A stretch of 64,000 bases of DNA from Cognatishimia coralii (GCF_037478305.1 NZ_JBBGAZ010000009.1:1-64000); one strand, 5' to 3'; numbered from the stretch's first letter, positions 1 through 8,922 are shown. Numbers and translations are program-made. The notes: generated from the sequence alone by a model not told the origin.

Positions 1-276
1 CAGCTAAAAAACCAACCGAAGAGACAAACAAGACCAGATGCGCCCTAACTTCCGGCGCGCCCCGCCTCACTAACCTCAAGAATTTGTCCAGAACCGCGTC
101 GCCGCCGCTCCGGTGAGGGGCGTTCTACGTATAAGGCGCAGAGGGCGCAAGAGGTTTTTTTAGAAATCTGACAAATTTCTGGCTTATCGCCGATGTTTGC
201 CAGTTTTGAGGGCGCCGATAGGTCAGCCGGGCTGCCAATGTTTAGGAAATCTTCAATATCCGGAGCAATTCTTGCC
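1..276. other. no gene recognised
   Basis: I see no convincing gene here. Short open frames exist on both strands but none has a plausible ribosome site, domain or codon pattern like the neighbours. A short GC-rich inverted repeat lies near 136-150. The stretch lies downstream of the thiolase terminator and may be the 3' flank of a gene outside the window. Confidence 0.5.
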
Positions 277-317
277 AAAAAATCGCGCGCCGCGTGGAAT
301 CAATGCGCGCGGCGCGC
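277..317 (-). terminator. intrinsic terminator of the thiolase gene
   Basis: Read on the minus strand, a perfect 10-bp stem (GCGCGCCGCG with CGCGGCGCGC; plus-strand arms 285-294 and 308-317) is followed by a run of six T (277-282 as A on the plus strand). It begins 14 bases after the thiolase stop codon and is the strongest terminator in the window. Confidence 0.85.
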
Positions 318-331
318 CTATTCGGTGCACT

Positions 332-1492
332 TTACGCGCGATTCTCAAGAATCGAGCAGAAGTTCGCGACGCCCGATCCGCCCATATTGAACACCATGCC
401 CAGATTAGCCTTCGACAATTGCATGTCACCCGCCGCGCCGGAAAGCTGTTGTGCGGCCAGGACATGCATCGACACTCCGGTTGCGCCCACAGGATGCCCT
501 TTTGCTTTCAGGCCACCAGAGACGTTCACTGGAAGTTTCCCGTCGGGCAGAACCATGCCCTCGTTAATGGCACGCGCGCCCTGCCCTTTCGGAGCCAGGC
601 CCATTGCTTCATAGATCAGCAACTCGGCGATCGTGAAGCAATCATGGACTTCGGCAAAACTAATATCATCCAGCGTGACACCCGCCGCGCCTAGAGACGT
701 ATGGATCGCTTTGGACGGACCTTCAAAGGCCAGAACATCACGCCGTGACATGGGCAGATAGTCATTGATATGAGTCGCAGCGCGGAACCCAATGTTATGG
801 GCCATGTCTTCGGCCACATCATCAGCCGCGAGGATGATCGCAGCTGCACCATCGGAAATCAGGGAACAATCCGTCATGCGCAAAGGAGATGCGATGATTG
901 GGTTGCGATCGGACACAGTATTGCAGGCTTCAAAACCCACATCTTTGCGCAGATGCGCCAGAGGATTGTTCAGAGCATTCGCATGGTTTTTCGCAGCGAT
1001 ACGCGCAAGCGTCGCGGATTGGTCACCATATTCTTGGAAATAGGCCTGAGCAAAACGGGCAAAGATCTGAGGGAAAGACGTCCCCGCCTCTTCTTTTTGA
1101 TAGGAGGCACTGCCCAGAGCTTCGGTAACACCCTCGGTCGTCTGCGAGGTCATTTTCTCGGCCCCGATCACAAGTGCGACTTTGGCTTGACCCGCCTGGA
1201 TGGCCGCGCGCGCAGAATAGAGCGCCGCCGCACCCGACGCACAGGCATTCTCAACCCGCGTGGCCGGTGTAAAGCGCAACGCTTCATCCGCATGTAGCGC
1301 CAGTGAGGACGCAAACCCATCAGGAACCAGACCGGCGTTGAAATTACCCAACCAAATGCCGTCAATGTCTGCATAGTCGACACCCGCATGGGTCACCGCC
1401 TCTTTGGTGACGTCGACGATCATGTCTTCCAAGGTCGACTCGTCGAGACGACCGAATTTAGTGTGACCCCAGCCTACAATGCGCGCATCCAT
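332..1492 (-). CDS. SCP2-type thiolase family protein
   Basis: A 386-residue thiolase. The acyl-accepting cysteine is Cys84 in ENACASG. The conserved His is in EVHDCF (about residue 283) and the C-terminal GHPVGATG loop is at about 332-339. The EVHDCF form and the lack of a FadA-type C-terminal CxGGG active-site loop place it with SCP2/lipid-transfer-type thiolases, which act on branched or unusual acyl-CoAs, rather than with FadA. The substrate is unknown. The ATG has a GGAGG ribosome site seven bases upstream. No DUF35/OB-fold partner, often found beside such thiolases, lies next to it. It is transcribed alone and ends at a strong terminator. Family certain, substrate not. Confidence 0.88.
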   Translation of the reverse strand: MDARIVGWGHTKFGRLDESTLEDMIVDVTKEAVTHAGVDYADIDGIWLGNFNAGLVPDGFASSLALHADEALRFTPATRVENACASGAAALYSARAAIQAGQAKVALVIGAEKMTSQTTEGVTEALGSASYQKEEAGTSFPQIFARFAQAYFQEYGDQSATLARIAAKNHANALNNPLAHLRKDVGFEACNTVSDRNPIIASPLRMTDCSLISDGAAAIILAADDVAEDMAHNIGFRAATHINDYLPMSRRDVLAFEGPSKAIHTSLGAAGVTLDDISFAEVHDCFTIAELLIYEAMGLAPKGQGARAINEGMVLPDGKLPVNVSGGLKAKGHPVGATGVSMHVLAAQQLSGAAGDMQLSKANLGMVFNMGGSGVANFCSILENRA

Positions 1493-1706
1493 GTAATTTC
1501 CTCCATTTTGCAGCCGCAGCGTAACCGCAACAGCGCAATTCTCAACCGTATCGACGTGGCGTCTTAAGGTTCGCTACGTTACGTTCCAAATCGGACGAGT
1601 GGGGAAAACCGCCACAAATTCTCCACGACTTCATACTAGTTTTGGCCCAATCCTTGATATACCCCGAAAACAACAGGCAAAGCTTTTCGTAAGAGTGAAC
1701 AGTAGG

Positions 1707-2591
1707 ATGCAGAATAAAGTCACCAAAGCCATTTTTCCCGTGGCAGGTTTGGGCACTCGGTTTTTGCCTGCAACCAAGTCCGTTCCAAAGGAAATCATGA
1801 CCCTCGTGGATCGCCCATTGGTGCAGTACGCGATTGATGAGGCCCGGGCGGCTGGGATCGAGGATTTCATCTTTGTCACCTCGCGCGGCAAGGACGCGCT
1901 TGAGGATTATTTTGACCGCGCCCCAAATCTTGAAGCCGAACTTGTGGCCAAAGGCAAAACGGAACTCTTGGATATTCTTGAAAAGACAAACATGGGCTCC
2001 GGCCAGATCGCATATCTGCGCCAACACAAGGCGCTTGGCCTTGGTCACGCGGTCTGGTGCGCGCGCCGCCTGATCGGAAACGAGCCGGTCGCCGTTATGC
2101 TTCCCGACGATGTCATCGCCGCGGAAAAGCCATGTCTTCAGCAAATGGTTGAGGCCTATGCCGATATTGGTGGCAATATGGTGGCCGCGATGGAAGTTCC
2201 GGACGAGCAGACCTCATCTTTCGGTATTCTGGATGTGGCGAAAGACGCCAAGGGGCCAGTTCTGCCAGTGAAATCCATGGTCGAAAAACCTGCCAAAGGC
2301 ACGGAACCGTCAAACCTTGCCGTGATCGGTCGCTATATCCTTGCGCCGGAAATCATGGGCCAATTGGACAATGTGGGTAAAGGCGCCGGCGGAGAGATTC
2401 AGCTCACCGACGCAATTGCTGCAGAGATCGCCAGCCCGCGCCCAGTGACCGGCTTTTGCTTTGAAGGCACGCGGTTTGATTGTGGCTCTAAGGCAGGGTT
2501 TTTGCAGGCGACCGTGGCGTTTGCTTTGGATCGGCCAGAGTTGCGCGATGATCTGGCGGGCTATCTGAAACAGATCGCGCCGACTCTGTGA
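1707..2591 (+). CDS. galU: UTP-glucose-1-phosphate uridylyltransferase
   Basis: Makes UDP-glucose from UTP and glucose-1-phosphate for exopolysaccharide and envelope glycans. The 294-residue product opens with the nucleotidyltransferase signature GLGTRFLPATKSVPKE and carries PDD near residue 132 and the VEKP and GGEIQLTDAI motifs of GalU. The frame stays open upstream to 1599, but homology starts at the ATG at 1707, so I use that start; a GTG at 1695 is an alternative. It converges on kdsB, with a GC-rich hairpin between the two stop codons. Length and motifs are normal for the family. Confidence 0.93.
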   Translation: MQNKVTKAIFPVAGLGTRFLPATKSVPKEIMTLVDRPLVQYAIDEARAAGIEDFIFVTSRGKDALEDYFDRAPNLEAELVAKGKTELLDILEKTNMGSGQIAYLRQHKALGLGHAVWCARRLIGNEPVAVMLPDDVIAAEKPCLQQMVEAYADIGGNMVAAMEVPDEQTSSFGILDVAKDAKGPVLPVKSMVEKPAKGTEPSNLAVIGRYILAPEIMGQLDNVGKGAGGEIQLTDAIAAEIASPRPVTGFCFEGTRFDCGSKAGFLQATVAFALDRPELRDDLAGYLKQIAPTL

Positions 2592-2615
2592 TCGCGGCGG
2601 CGGGGTAATCGGTGT

Positions 2616-2633
2616 GGCGGGCTGAAGCCCGCC
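2616..2633. repeat. GC hairpin between convergent galU and kdsB
   Basis: GGCGGGC-TGAA-GCCCGCC is a perfect 7-bp stem with a four-base loop. It begins 24 bases after the galU stop and directly abuts the kdsB stop codon (2634-2636). There is no T-run, so it is not a textbook terminator on either strand. It may still act as a shared 3'-end structure. Similar CGGGCTGAAGCCCG elements are, to my knowledge, scattered in Rhodobacterales genomes. This is the only copy I saw here. Confidence 0.6.
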
Positions 2634-3434
2634 CTACTGCAGATCGCGTAGAACGCTTTCGATGCGAGGGACGTCTTCGGGGTTATTCAATTCCCAGAAC
2701 ACACGCCCTTTGCCTTCGACTTCGACGCAGCGCACTGTGGTGTCATTATAAAGAAACCGCAACTGCTCGAGTCCTTCTAGGGTTTCCAACTGGCTGACAG
2801 GCCATGAAGAATAGGCCGCCAAGGCTTCGGGGCGATAGGCGTAGACGCCAACGTGGTGATAGACCGGAATGTCGGTGTCGGGCACCTTGTCCGGATCGAT
2901 AAAGGGCAAGACCTCTTTGGAGAAATAGATCGCGTGGCCTTTGGCGTTGAACACCGCCGTCGTGCCTCCGACGCGGCCAGCTTTGCGATCTTCGACAAAG
3001 TGACCGTAGGTCAGAGCATCGCATTGCAAAACAGGCGTCGCGACCTGAGCCTCTGGGTCAGATTTCATTGCCGCGATGAGATCCTCGACAAACCAAGCGG
3101 GTGTCAAAGGCGCATCGCCCTGCAAGTTCACGATCAAATCCGCATCCAGTCCCGCTTTAGCCAAAGCATCTGCGCAGCGCGCCGTGCCATTCTCACAGGA
3201 CTCTGAGGTCATAATAACTTCTGCCCCAAAGGCCTCGGCGGCGTCTTTAATGCGATCGTCATCAGTTGCCACATAGACGGCATCGACCCCTGCCACACCA
3301 ATCGCGGCTTCCCAACTCATTTGGATCAGAGACTTCTTGGTGCCGTCCTTCTGGGTCAGCTCCGCCAAGGGCTTGCCGGGATAGCGAGAGGACGCATAGC
3401 GCGCCGGGATCAGGATAACTGTCTTCATGCTCAA
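2634..3434 (-). CDS. kdsB: 3-deoxy-manno-octulosonate cytidylyltransferase
   Basis: Activates KDO as CMP-KDO for LPS or capsule assembly in the cytoplasm. The 266-residue protein starts with the KdsB signature IPARYASSRYPGKPL and has VATDDDRI, the NGTARCADAL segment (family SGTxR) and VNLQGDAPL (family VNxQGDEP). The Asp to Ala change in QGDAP, and Asn replacing Ser in the SGT motif, mark it as a divergent KdsB, as seen in alphaproteobacterial paralogues beside KpsF/KdsD. It lies 5 bases downstream of kdsD on the same strand, so the two are almost certainly cotranscribed. A related sugar-acid cytidylyltransferase cannot be excluded. Confidence 0.82.
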   Translation of the reverse strand: MSMKTVILIPARYASSRYPGKPLAELTQKDGTKKSLIQMSWEAAIGVAGVDAVYVATDDDRIKDAAEAFGAEVIMTSESCENGTARCADALAKAGLDADLIVNLQGDAPLTPAWFVEDLIAAMKSDPEAQVATPVLQCDALTYGHFVEDRKAGRVGGTTAVFNAKGHAIYFSKEVLPFIDPDKVPDTDIPVYHHVGVYAYRPEALAAYSSWPVSQLETLEGLEQLRFLYNDTTVRCVEVEGKGRVFWELNNPEDVPRIESVLRDLQ

Positions 3435-3439
3435 ATCCT

Positions 3440-4405
3440 CTAGGCCACGCCAGCGCGCAGCAAATCATGGACATGCAATATTCCCACAGGCGCGCCCGAG
3501 ACATCGACCACAGGCAAAGCCGTAATCTTACGTTCGTTTACAATCGCAAGCGCTTTGGCTGCCAGCATGTCAGGCTCTATTTTGGTCGGATCCGTGTTGG
3601 CGATCTCACGCGCGGATTTGCCAAGCAGGCTGTCCATGTTGCGACGAAGGTCGCCATCTGTAATGACACCTTCCAGCTTGCCGTCCGCCACCACGAAGGC
3701 CACGCCGAACCCACCGGATGTCATCGTCAGCAGCACCTCAGCCATAGGGTCATCAGGCGCCACGACCGGCAGTTGATCCACACCATGCATCAGATCCGCA
3801 ACGCGGCTCATTTGGCTGCCGAGTTTCCCACCCGGGTGAAACACCTGAAACTGATCAGCATCAAACCCGCGTTTCTCCATCACCGCCACCGACAATGCAT
3901 CGCCCAGCGCGAGCGTCAGCGTTGTTGAAGTTGTCGGAGCCTTACCGATCGCGCAGACCTCAGGCGCTTTCGGCAATGCCAGCTTGTAGTCTGCCGCCTG
4001 CATCAAAACACTGTCAGGATTAGACGAAATCGCAATCAGAGGAATATTAAAGCGGCGGGTATAAAGCGTGATATCTCGAAGCTCGGCGGTCTCGCCAGAA
4101 TTCGAGATAAGTATGCAAATGTCATGCGAGGTCACCATGCCCAGATCGCCATGGCTGGCCTCGGACCCATGCACGAAATAAGAAGGCGTCCCGGTGCTTG
4201 CCAATGTCGCCGCGATCTTGCGCCCGATATGGCCGGATTTCCCGACGCCAGACACAACAACACGTCCATCGATTCCCAAAATCCGCTCAACAGCCGGCAC
4301 AAAATCCGACGGCAGTTCCTCGGCCATTTGATAAAGCGCGTCCGCCTCTTTTCGAAGCGCCTGTTTCGCAATGCCCTCAACAGAGCCGGTCTTTGGATCA
4401 GACAT
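3440..4405 (-). CDS. kdsD: arabinose-5-phosphate isomerase (KdsD/KpsF family)
   Basis: Converts ribulose-5-phosphate to arabinose-5-phosphate, the first step towards KDO. The 321-residue protein has the expected layout: N-terminal SIS domain (about 40-175) with SGVGKSGHIGRKIAATLAST and EASHGDLGMV, then two CBS domains (about 205-320) with ITDGDLRR. Length matches KdsD/KpsF. It is the first gene of a two-gene unit with kdsB. Together with galU opposite, the segment supplies precursors for surface polysaccharide. Whether it serves the LPS core or a capsule cannot be told from the window. Confidence 0.92.
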   Translation of the reverse strand: MSDPKTGSVEGIAKQALRKEADALYQMAEELPSDFVPAVERILGIDGRVVVSGVGKSGHIGRKIAATLASTGTPSYFVHGSEASHGDLGMVTSHDICILISNSGETAELRDITLYTRRFNIPLIAISSNPDSVLMQAADYKLALPKAPEVCAIGKAPTTSTTLTLALGDALSVAVMEKRGFDADQFQVFHPGGKLGSQMSRVADLMHGVDQLPVVAPDDPMAEVLLTMTSGGFGVAFVVADGKLEGVITDGDLRRNMDSLLGKSAREIANTDPTKIEPDMLAAKALAIVNERKITALPVVDVSGAPVGILHVHDLLRAGVA

Positions 4406-4529
4406 AGAAGTCCTGGATGGCTTGGCCCATCCACCTCATAACAGTTCGTGATCCTCTATTGGCACGAATTGCTGGTGATTTCCTAGTGCCGAAATGGATG
4501 GTGCTTCGCCAACGAAACCTGCACCACGT

Positions 4530-5090
4530 TCAGCGTTTGACCAAATTCAAAAAGGCTATCTTGCAGGCTCGAAGCCGCTTTCGCATATGGTCTGAGGATT
4601 CTGCCCCGTATTTGGCGGTTTTCCCCGAATAAAACAGGAAATCCGCGAGATCCTGATGCGACAAATCCGGATCGACGCTTTCTACACCCTGCTGCTCGAA
4701 CATTTCGATGAACATGTTTTCCCAAGCCAGTTGGCCCTTCTGCATCTCTTCGGCCGCAATGTGATGCAGGCCTTCTAAAAGCTCGGCGAGGTCCGGGTAT
4801 GTTTGAACAATTTCATACCACCGCAAAGGCCCAACCTCGTGAAAGATGTCGATGCGCTCTTCCAGCGATGCAGATTTCTCCCAAGCCGCGCGGACTTCGG
4901 CGATAGTTTTCTCAGTTTCAAGCCTCACCGATGCGCGCAGAATGTCATTCTTAGTTGCAAAGGCATTATATACCGTTTGCCGTGCCACACCCGCTGCCTC
5001 TGCGATGTCACCCATGGTGGTCTTTGAAACCCCATATTTCGCAAAAACCGTCTGAGCGGCGTCAAGGATGCTGAGTTCTCTTTTATTCAT
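4530..5090 (-). CDS. TetR family transcriptional regulator
   Basis: A 186-residue TetR-type repressor. The N-terminal HTH (about residues 5-50) reads ILDAAQTVFAKYGVSKTTM followed by IAEAAGVARQTVYNAF, a clear TetR signature. The C-terminal ligand domain is not informative. An in-frame ATG at 5111 would add seven residues. I prefer 5090 because TetR proteins usually begin about ten residues before the first HTH helix. It is divergent from the 2Fe-2S/molybdenum hydroxylase operon, and the short shared control region holds a 22-bp palindrome at 5144-5165. It probably represses that operon and perhaps itself. Confidence 0.88.
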   Translation of the reverse strand: MNKRELSILDAAQTVFAKYGVSKTTMGDIAEAAGVARQTVYNAFATKNDILRASVRLETEKTIAEVRAAWEKSASLEERIDIFHEVGPLRWYEIVQTYPDLAELLEGLHHIAAEEMQKGQLAWENMFIEMFEQQGVESVDPDLSHQDLADFLFYSGKTAKYGAESSDHMRKRLRACKIAFLNLVKR

Positions 5091-5143
5091 AACTTGGGTT
5101 TGACATTTCATTGGGAATCCGTCAATTTACAAAAATACATTAA

Positions 5144-5165
5144 ATGTCCAAACCTTCATGGACAT
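5144..5165. promoter_or_regulatory. candidate TetR operator before the hydroxylase operon
   Basis: Perfect inverted repeat ATGTCCA-N8-TGGACAT, 22 bp, which is the usual size of a TetR-family operator. It sits 27 bases before the start codon of the 2Fe-2S subunit gene, between it and the divergent tetR gene. A further imperfect inverted pair, GGTTTGACATTT (5097-5108) and AAATGTCCAAACC (5142-5154), spans the rest of the region. Binding is inferred, not shown. Confidence 0.55.
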
Positions 5166-5192
5166 CCTCAGCCAGCATATAAAGAGGCTAGC

Positions 5193-5654
5193 ATGCAACT
5201 TACGATCAACGGTACATCCCACGAAGTGGACGTCGAAGACGACATGCCACTGCTCTGGGTTCTTCGCGATGAACTTGGTTTAACTGGAACGAAATACGGC
5301 TGCGGCGTTGCGCAATGCGGAGCCTGCACCGTGCATATGGACGGCGTTGCCGTCCGGAGCTGTCAGGTCGCGGCAGCCTCTGCCGATGGCGCAGACATCA
5401 CCACCATCGAAGGGCTGGGAACGCCTGCCTCACTGCATGCCGTCCAAGAAGCCTGGGTCGAGAATCAGGTCGCGCAATGCGGGTATTGTCAGTCAGGTCA
5501 GATCATGCAGGCCGCTGCGCTGCTAGACATGAACGATGCTCCAAGTGACGAAGAAATCGACATTGTCATGGGCGGCAACCTCTGCCGCTGTGGCACCTAT
5601 CCACGCATCCGCGCCGCTGTTCACAGCGCCGCCGCGAAAATCCGGGAGGCATAA
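5193..5654 (+). CDS. 2Fe-2S subunit of a molybdenum hydroxylase (IorA-like)
   Basis: Electron-transfer subunit of a xanthine-oxidase-family enzyme, closest in form to isoquinoline 1-oxidoreductase alpha subunits. The 153-residue protein has the N-terminal plant-type ferredoxin domain (GCGVAQCGACTVHMDG with a fourth Cys in VRSC) and the C-terminal four-helix 2Fe-2S domain (CGYCQSGQIM then GGNLCRCGTYPRIR). The frame is open upstream, but the ATG at 5193 has an AAAGAGG ribosome site and matches the family start. The Mo subunit begins two bases after its stop. The alpha/beta fold and order are classic; the true substrate (N-heterocycle or aldehyde) cannot be read from sequence. Confidence 0.92.
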   Translation: MQLTINGTSHEVDVEDDMPLLWVLRDELGLTGTKYGCGVAQCGACTVHMDGVAVRSCQVAAASADGADITTIEGLGTPASLHAVQEAWVENQVAQCGYCQSGQIMQAAALLDMNDAPSDEEIDIVMGGNLCRCGTYPRIRAAVHSAAAKIREA

Positions 5655-5656
5655 TC

Positions 5657-7903
5657 ATGGGTCGTCTCCGTACTATCACACGTCGTAGCTTTCTGGTCGG
5701 ATCTGTCGCCATCGGCGGCGCAGTTGCTTTCGGGACCTATCGCGCTTTTGCACCCTCCGAAAACCCGAACGAAGAGAACCTCGCCAGCGGGTCCGCCACT
5801 TTTAACCCTTGGGTTGTCATCGATTCAGACAAGATCACTCTGATTGCAACCCATGCTGACAAAGGTCAGGGTGTTCAATCCGCCCAGGCAGCTTTGATCG
5901 CTGAGGAACTCGACGTCGAGTTGGATCAAGTCGAAATCAGCTTTGGCGTCCCAAGTGCAGCCTACGCCAACGGCGGCATGGGAGATGCCATGGCCGGCAT
6001 CCCACTGTATGAATACAACGCGTCAGTGGAACGCACACGTGGATTTGTGAATGGCGCTCTGCGCGCGGTTTTGCCGATGATGGCAACCGGTGGCTCTTCG
6101 GCGATGCCCGACGTTTTCGACAAACTGCGCAACGCAGGCGCAACCGCACGCGAAACTTTGAAGCTCGCAGCGTCTCAGGTGTCAGGCGTTCCTGTAGATC
6201 AGCTCAAAACTGCGAAAGGCGCGGTGATCCTGCCCGACGGCTCCGAGCTGAGCTACACTTCACTCGCCGGCACCGCCGCCGAGATCGAACCGGTTCGGTT
6301 TGTCCAACTCCGTCAGCCTTCTGAATGGCGCATCCTCGGCAAATCCCATGGCCGGACGGACATGCTGCCAAAGTGTACAGGCACGCTGGAATATGGCATC
6401 GATTTCGAAATCGAGAACATGGTGCACGCGACGGTTAAGACAAACCCGAACAAGGGCGCAGCGATGAAGTCCTTTGACGCGGCCGAGGCCCGTCAGATGC
6501 GCGGCATTCAGGATGTCTTTGAGATCACCAACGGCGTGGCCGTCATTGCCAACAACACATGGCGCGCGATCAAAGCGGCGAACACGATTTCCTTTGAGTG
6601 GGAAAAGCCAAGCTACCCTCTGGAACAGGCCGAACACTGGAAAGTTCTGGAAGAGGCCATTGGCAAAGAAGAGCATCTGAACGCCGAAGCGCGTGAAGTC
6701 GGCGATGTTGAGACCGCCGAAGGCACTGAGGTCAAAGGCGACTATCGCTCTCCTTATGTAGCCCACGCGCCGCTGGAACCTCTGACCGCAACGATCCTCG
6801 TGACAGATGATCGTGTGGACATCTGGACAGGTCATCAAGTCCAACAGATGGTCGAAACCGTGGTTGCCGAAATCAGCGGGGTCGACGCCGAAAACGTGCA
6901 TCTGCACAATATGTTCATCGGTGGCAGCTTTGGTCACCGCCTCGAGTTTGACTACATCCGTCAGGCCGCAGAGATCGCAACCAAACTCAAAGGCACGCCG
7001 GTCAAACTGACCTATTCCCGCGAAGAAGACTTCGCACAGGACTTCCCGCGCCACATCACAATCGGGCGCGGTATCGGCAAACACAAAGACGGCAAAGTTG
7101 TCTCGATGAATGTCGATATCTGCGGGGCTTCTGTGATGGCATCCCAGATGGGACGCATGGGGATGAACCTTCCGATGCCTGATACCCAGTTGCATGAAGG
7201 CGCATGGGATTATCCGATGCTGAACCTGAACAACAACCGGGTGCGGTCATTCCGCGTGAACAATCTCGCCCCAACATCGTCCTGGCGCTCTGTGGGTGCT
7301 GCTCCAAACGTGTTCATCTATGACACGATGCTGGATGAGACCATTCACGCAGCCGGTGCGGACCCAATGCTGGAACGCATCAGGCTGATGGGCCACGGCC
7401 AATCGGTGAAGGTTCTGGAAACCGCGGCTGAGATGTGTTCCTGGAACGGCCACAAGGTCGGACCAAACACCGGCCGTGGGGTCGCCTATGGCTTCAGCTT
7501 CGGTGTACCAGTTGCAACCGTTGTTCAAGTCACCAACACACCTGCAGGCATCAAACTAGACGAAGTCTGGGTGGCTGCCGACGTGGGCGTGGTGATCGAT
7601 CCGAACAACCTCGACAACCTCGCCACTGGCGGCACGGTCTTTGGCCTTGGTCACGCGATCAACTGCGAAATCACCTACGCAGATGGTGTGGCGCAGCAAG
7701 AGAACTACTACGACCACGAAGCCATGCGCATCTGGCAATGTCCTCCAATCCACTTCAAAGCCTTGGAGAATATGGAGAAGGTTCGCGGGTTCGGAGAGCC
7801 TCCGGTGCCGCCAGCAGCGCCTGCGCTTGGCAACGCAATCTTCGCGGCGACAGGTCAGCGCCTGCGCGAAATGCCGTTCAACAAATTCGTAGACTTCGTG
7901 TGA
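5657..7903 (+). CDS. molybdopterin subunit of an IorB-like hydroxylase, Tat-exported
   Basis: Catalytic Mo-cytosine-dinucleotide subunit (748 residues) of the xanthine oxidase family. It begins with a twin-arginine signal (RRSFLVG, residues 9-15, then a hydrophobic stretch), so the folded enzyme should be exported to the periplasm. Typical segments follow: THADKGQGVQS near 60-70, GNSLF-like IGGSFGHRLEF, and near the C terminus GFGEPPVPPAAPALGNAIFA with the conserved active-site Glu in GEPP. Its partner is the 2Fe-2S protein upstream. The following diheme cytochrome is the likely electron acceptor. Related periplasmic enzymes oxidise aldehydes, nicotinate or isoquinoline. The substrate here is unknown. 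Confidence 0.9.
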   Translation: MGRLRTITRRSFLVGSVAIGGAVAFGTYRAFAPSENPNEENLASGSATFNPWVVIDSDKITLIATHADKGQGVQSAQAALIAEELDVELDQVEISFGVPSAAYANGGMGDAMAGIPLYEYNASVERTRGFVNGALRAVLPMMATGGSSAMPDVFDKLRNAGATARETLKLAASQVSGVPVDQLKTAKGAVILPDGSELSYTSLAGTAAEIEPVRFVQLRQPSEWRILGKSHGRTDMLPKCTGTLEYGIDFEIENMVHATVKTNPNKGAAMKSFDAAEARQMRGIQDVFEITNGVAVIANNTWRAIKAANTISFEWEKPSYPLEQAEHWKVLEEAIGKEEHLNAEAREVGDVETAEGTEVKGDYRSPYVAHAPLEPLTATILVTDDRVDIWTGHQVQQMVETVVAEISGVDAENVHLHNMFIGGSFGHRLEFDYIRQAAEIATKLKGTPVKLTYSREEDFAQDFPRHITIGRGIGKHKDGKVVSMNVDICGASVMASQMGRMGMNLPMPDTQLHEGAWDYPMLNLNNNRVRSFRVNNLAPTSSWRSVGAAPNVFIYDTMLDETIHAAGADPMLERIRLMGHGQSVKVLETAAEMCSWNGHKVGPNTGRGVAYGFSFGVPVATVVQVTNTPAGIKLDEVWVAADVGVVIDPNNLDNLATGGTVFGLGHAINCEITYADGVAQQENYYDHEAMRIWQCPPIHFKALENMEKVRGFGEPPVPPAAPALGNAIFAATGQRLREMPFNKFVDFV

Positions 7904-7911
7904 GGCCAGCT

Positions 7912-8535
7912 ATGACAAAGACACTTATCTCTGGCATCGCTTTGGCGCTCTGCCTGTCGACATCTGCCTTCGCCGCTGGCGAAGAGGGTGAAAACGTCAC
8001 GATCAATCCACCTGCGTCTGTGTCCTTGGAAGAAGGCCTCGCGGCTTGGGATCGCGTCTACGAAGTCGCGTCCCACCCACGCTGTGCCAACTGCCACACC
8101 GGCGAAAGTGATCGCCCGATGTGGTCCGGCCCGGCCTATGGCAAGACCCGCGTGCATGGCATGAACATCCGCGCTGGCGAAAGCCGGATCGGCGCAGAGT
8201 TCCTGCTCTGCTCGACCTGTCACGCCTATAACGAAGGCGCGAATGACGCACCTCATATGGCACCGCAAGTTGCCATGAACTGGCAACTGGCTCCTGTAGA
8301 AGCGGACTGGTTCGGCAAGTCCTCGAACGAGATCTGCACCCAATTGCGCGACCCGGAACTGAACGGGGACCGCGACTATCTGGATCTGGCCAGCCACCTG
8401 GATCACGATTTGATCCTGCATTGGGCCTGGAACCCGGGCGGAGGCCGCGAACCCGCGCCTTATAGCCTGCAGGAACATGTAGATGACATTTTGGCATGGG
8501 GCGTCGCCGGATACCCTTGCCACAGCGATAATTAA
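7912..8535 (+). CDS. periplasmic diheme c-type cytochrome-like protein
   Basis: A 207-residue secreted protein: signal peptide about residues 1-22 (hydrophobic core, AFA cleavage site), then two CxxCH haem sites, CANCH at 58-62 and CSTCH at 100-104. I do not recognise a named family with confidence. It starts eight bases after the Mo subunit gene and is surely cotranscribed. The arrangement suggests it takes electrons from the periplasmic hydroxylase and passes them to the respiratory chain. The frame is open far upstream inside the Mo-subunit gene, but only from the ATG at 7912 is there a signal peptide. Confidence 0.8.
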   Translation: MTKTLISGIALALCLSTSAFAAGEEGENVTINPPASVSLEEGLAAWDRVYEVASHPRCANCHTGESDRPMWSGPAYGKTRVHGMNIRAGESRIGAEFLLCSTCHAYNEGANDAPHMAPQVAMNWQLAPVEADWFGKSSNEICTQLRDPELNGDRDYLDLASHLDHDLILHWAWNPGGGREPAPYSLQEHVDDILAWGVAGYPCHSDN

Positions 8536-8547
8536 GGAATTGAGAAA

Positions 8548-8895
8548 ATGATTGATGCAAAAGGTCCATATCGTGTCGGTGCCCTCTTCGTGGCACTCAG
8601 CGGTCTCGTCCATCTTCTGGCGCTGTTTGTCAGTGGCTTCGCAAGCGGAGCACTGGTGCTCGTGCCCGCGGGAATTGTCTACCTTGGTTTTGCCTACGGG
8701 CTGCTTCAGGGATGGCGCTGGCTGGCCTATGTTGTCTTCCTCTTGATGATGGTCGGAAGCCTCGTGGCGCTTTCCTCTGCCTGGACAACACCGTCGGTTC
8801 CTACTTGGATTTACCTGACCATTGTCGCTCTGGACTGGCTTACCGTCCTGGCCCTCTTTGGAGCACTCTGGCGAAGCCGCCCCGTCGCGGCGTAA
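8548..8895 (+). CDS. small four-helix membrane protein
   Basis: A 115-residue hydrophobic protein with about four predicted membrane segments (near residues 10-30, 35-55, 60-78, 86-108) and few charged residues outside the ends. No recognised domain. It lies 12 bases behind the cytochrome gene and just before an intrinsic terminator, so it is the last gene of the hydroxylase operon. It could anchor the complex or help quinone contact; that is only inference from position. Confidence 0.65.
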   Translation: MIDAKGPYRVGALFVALSGLVHLLALFVSGFASGALVLVPAGIVYLGFAYGLLQGWRWLAYVVFLLMMVGSLVALSSAWTTPSVPTWIYLTIVALDWLTVLALFGALWRSRPVAA

Positions 8896-8922
8896 ACACG
8901 CCACTCTGCATTATCTTCAAAT

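Noticed and set aside
45..278. A 77-codon open frame downstream of the thiolase
   Set aside because: No ribosome site, low-complexity Arg-rich part, and its beginning overlaps the terminator T-run. I do not call it a gene.
6260..7195. A 311-codon open frame on the minus strand
   Set aside because: Antisense to the Mo subunit of the hydroxylase; no domain seen.
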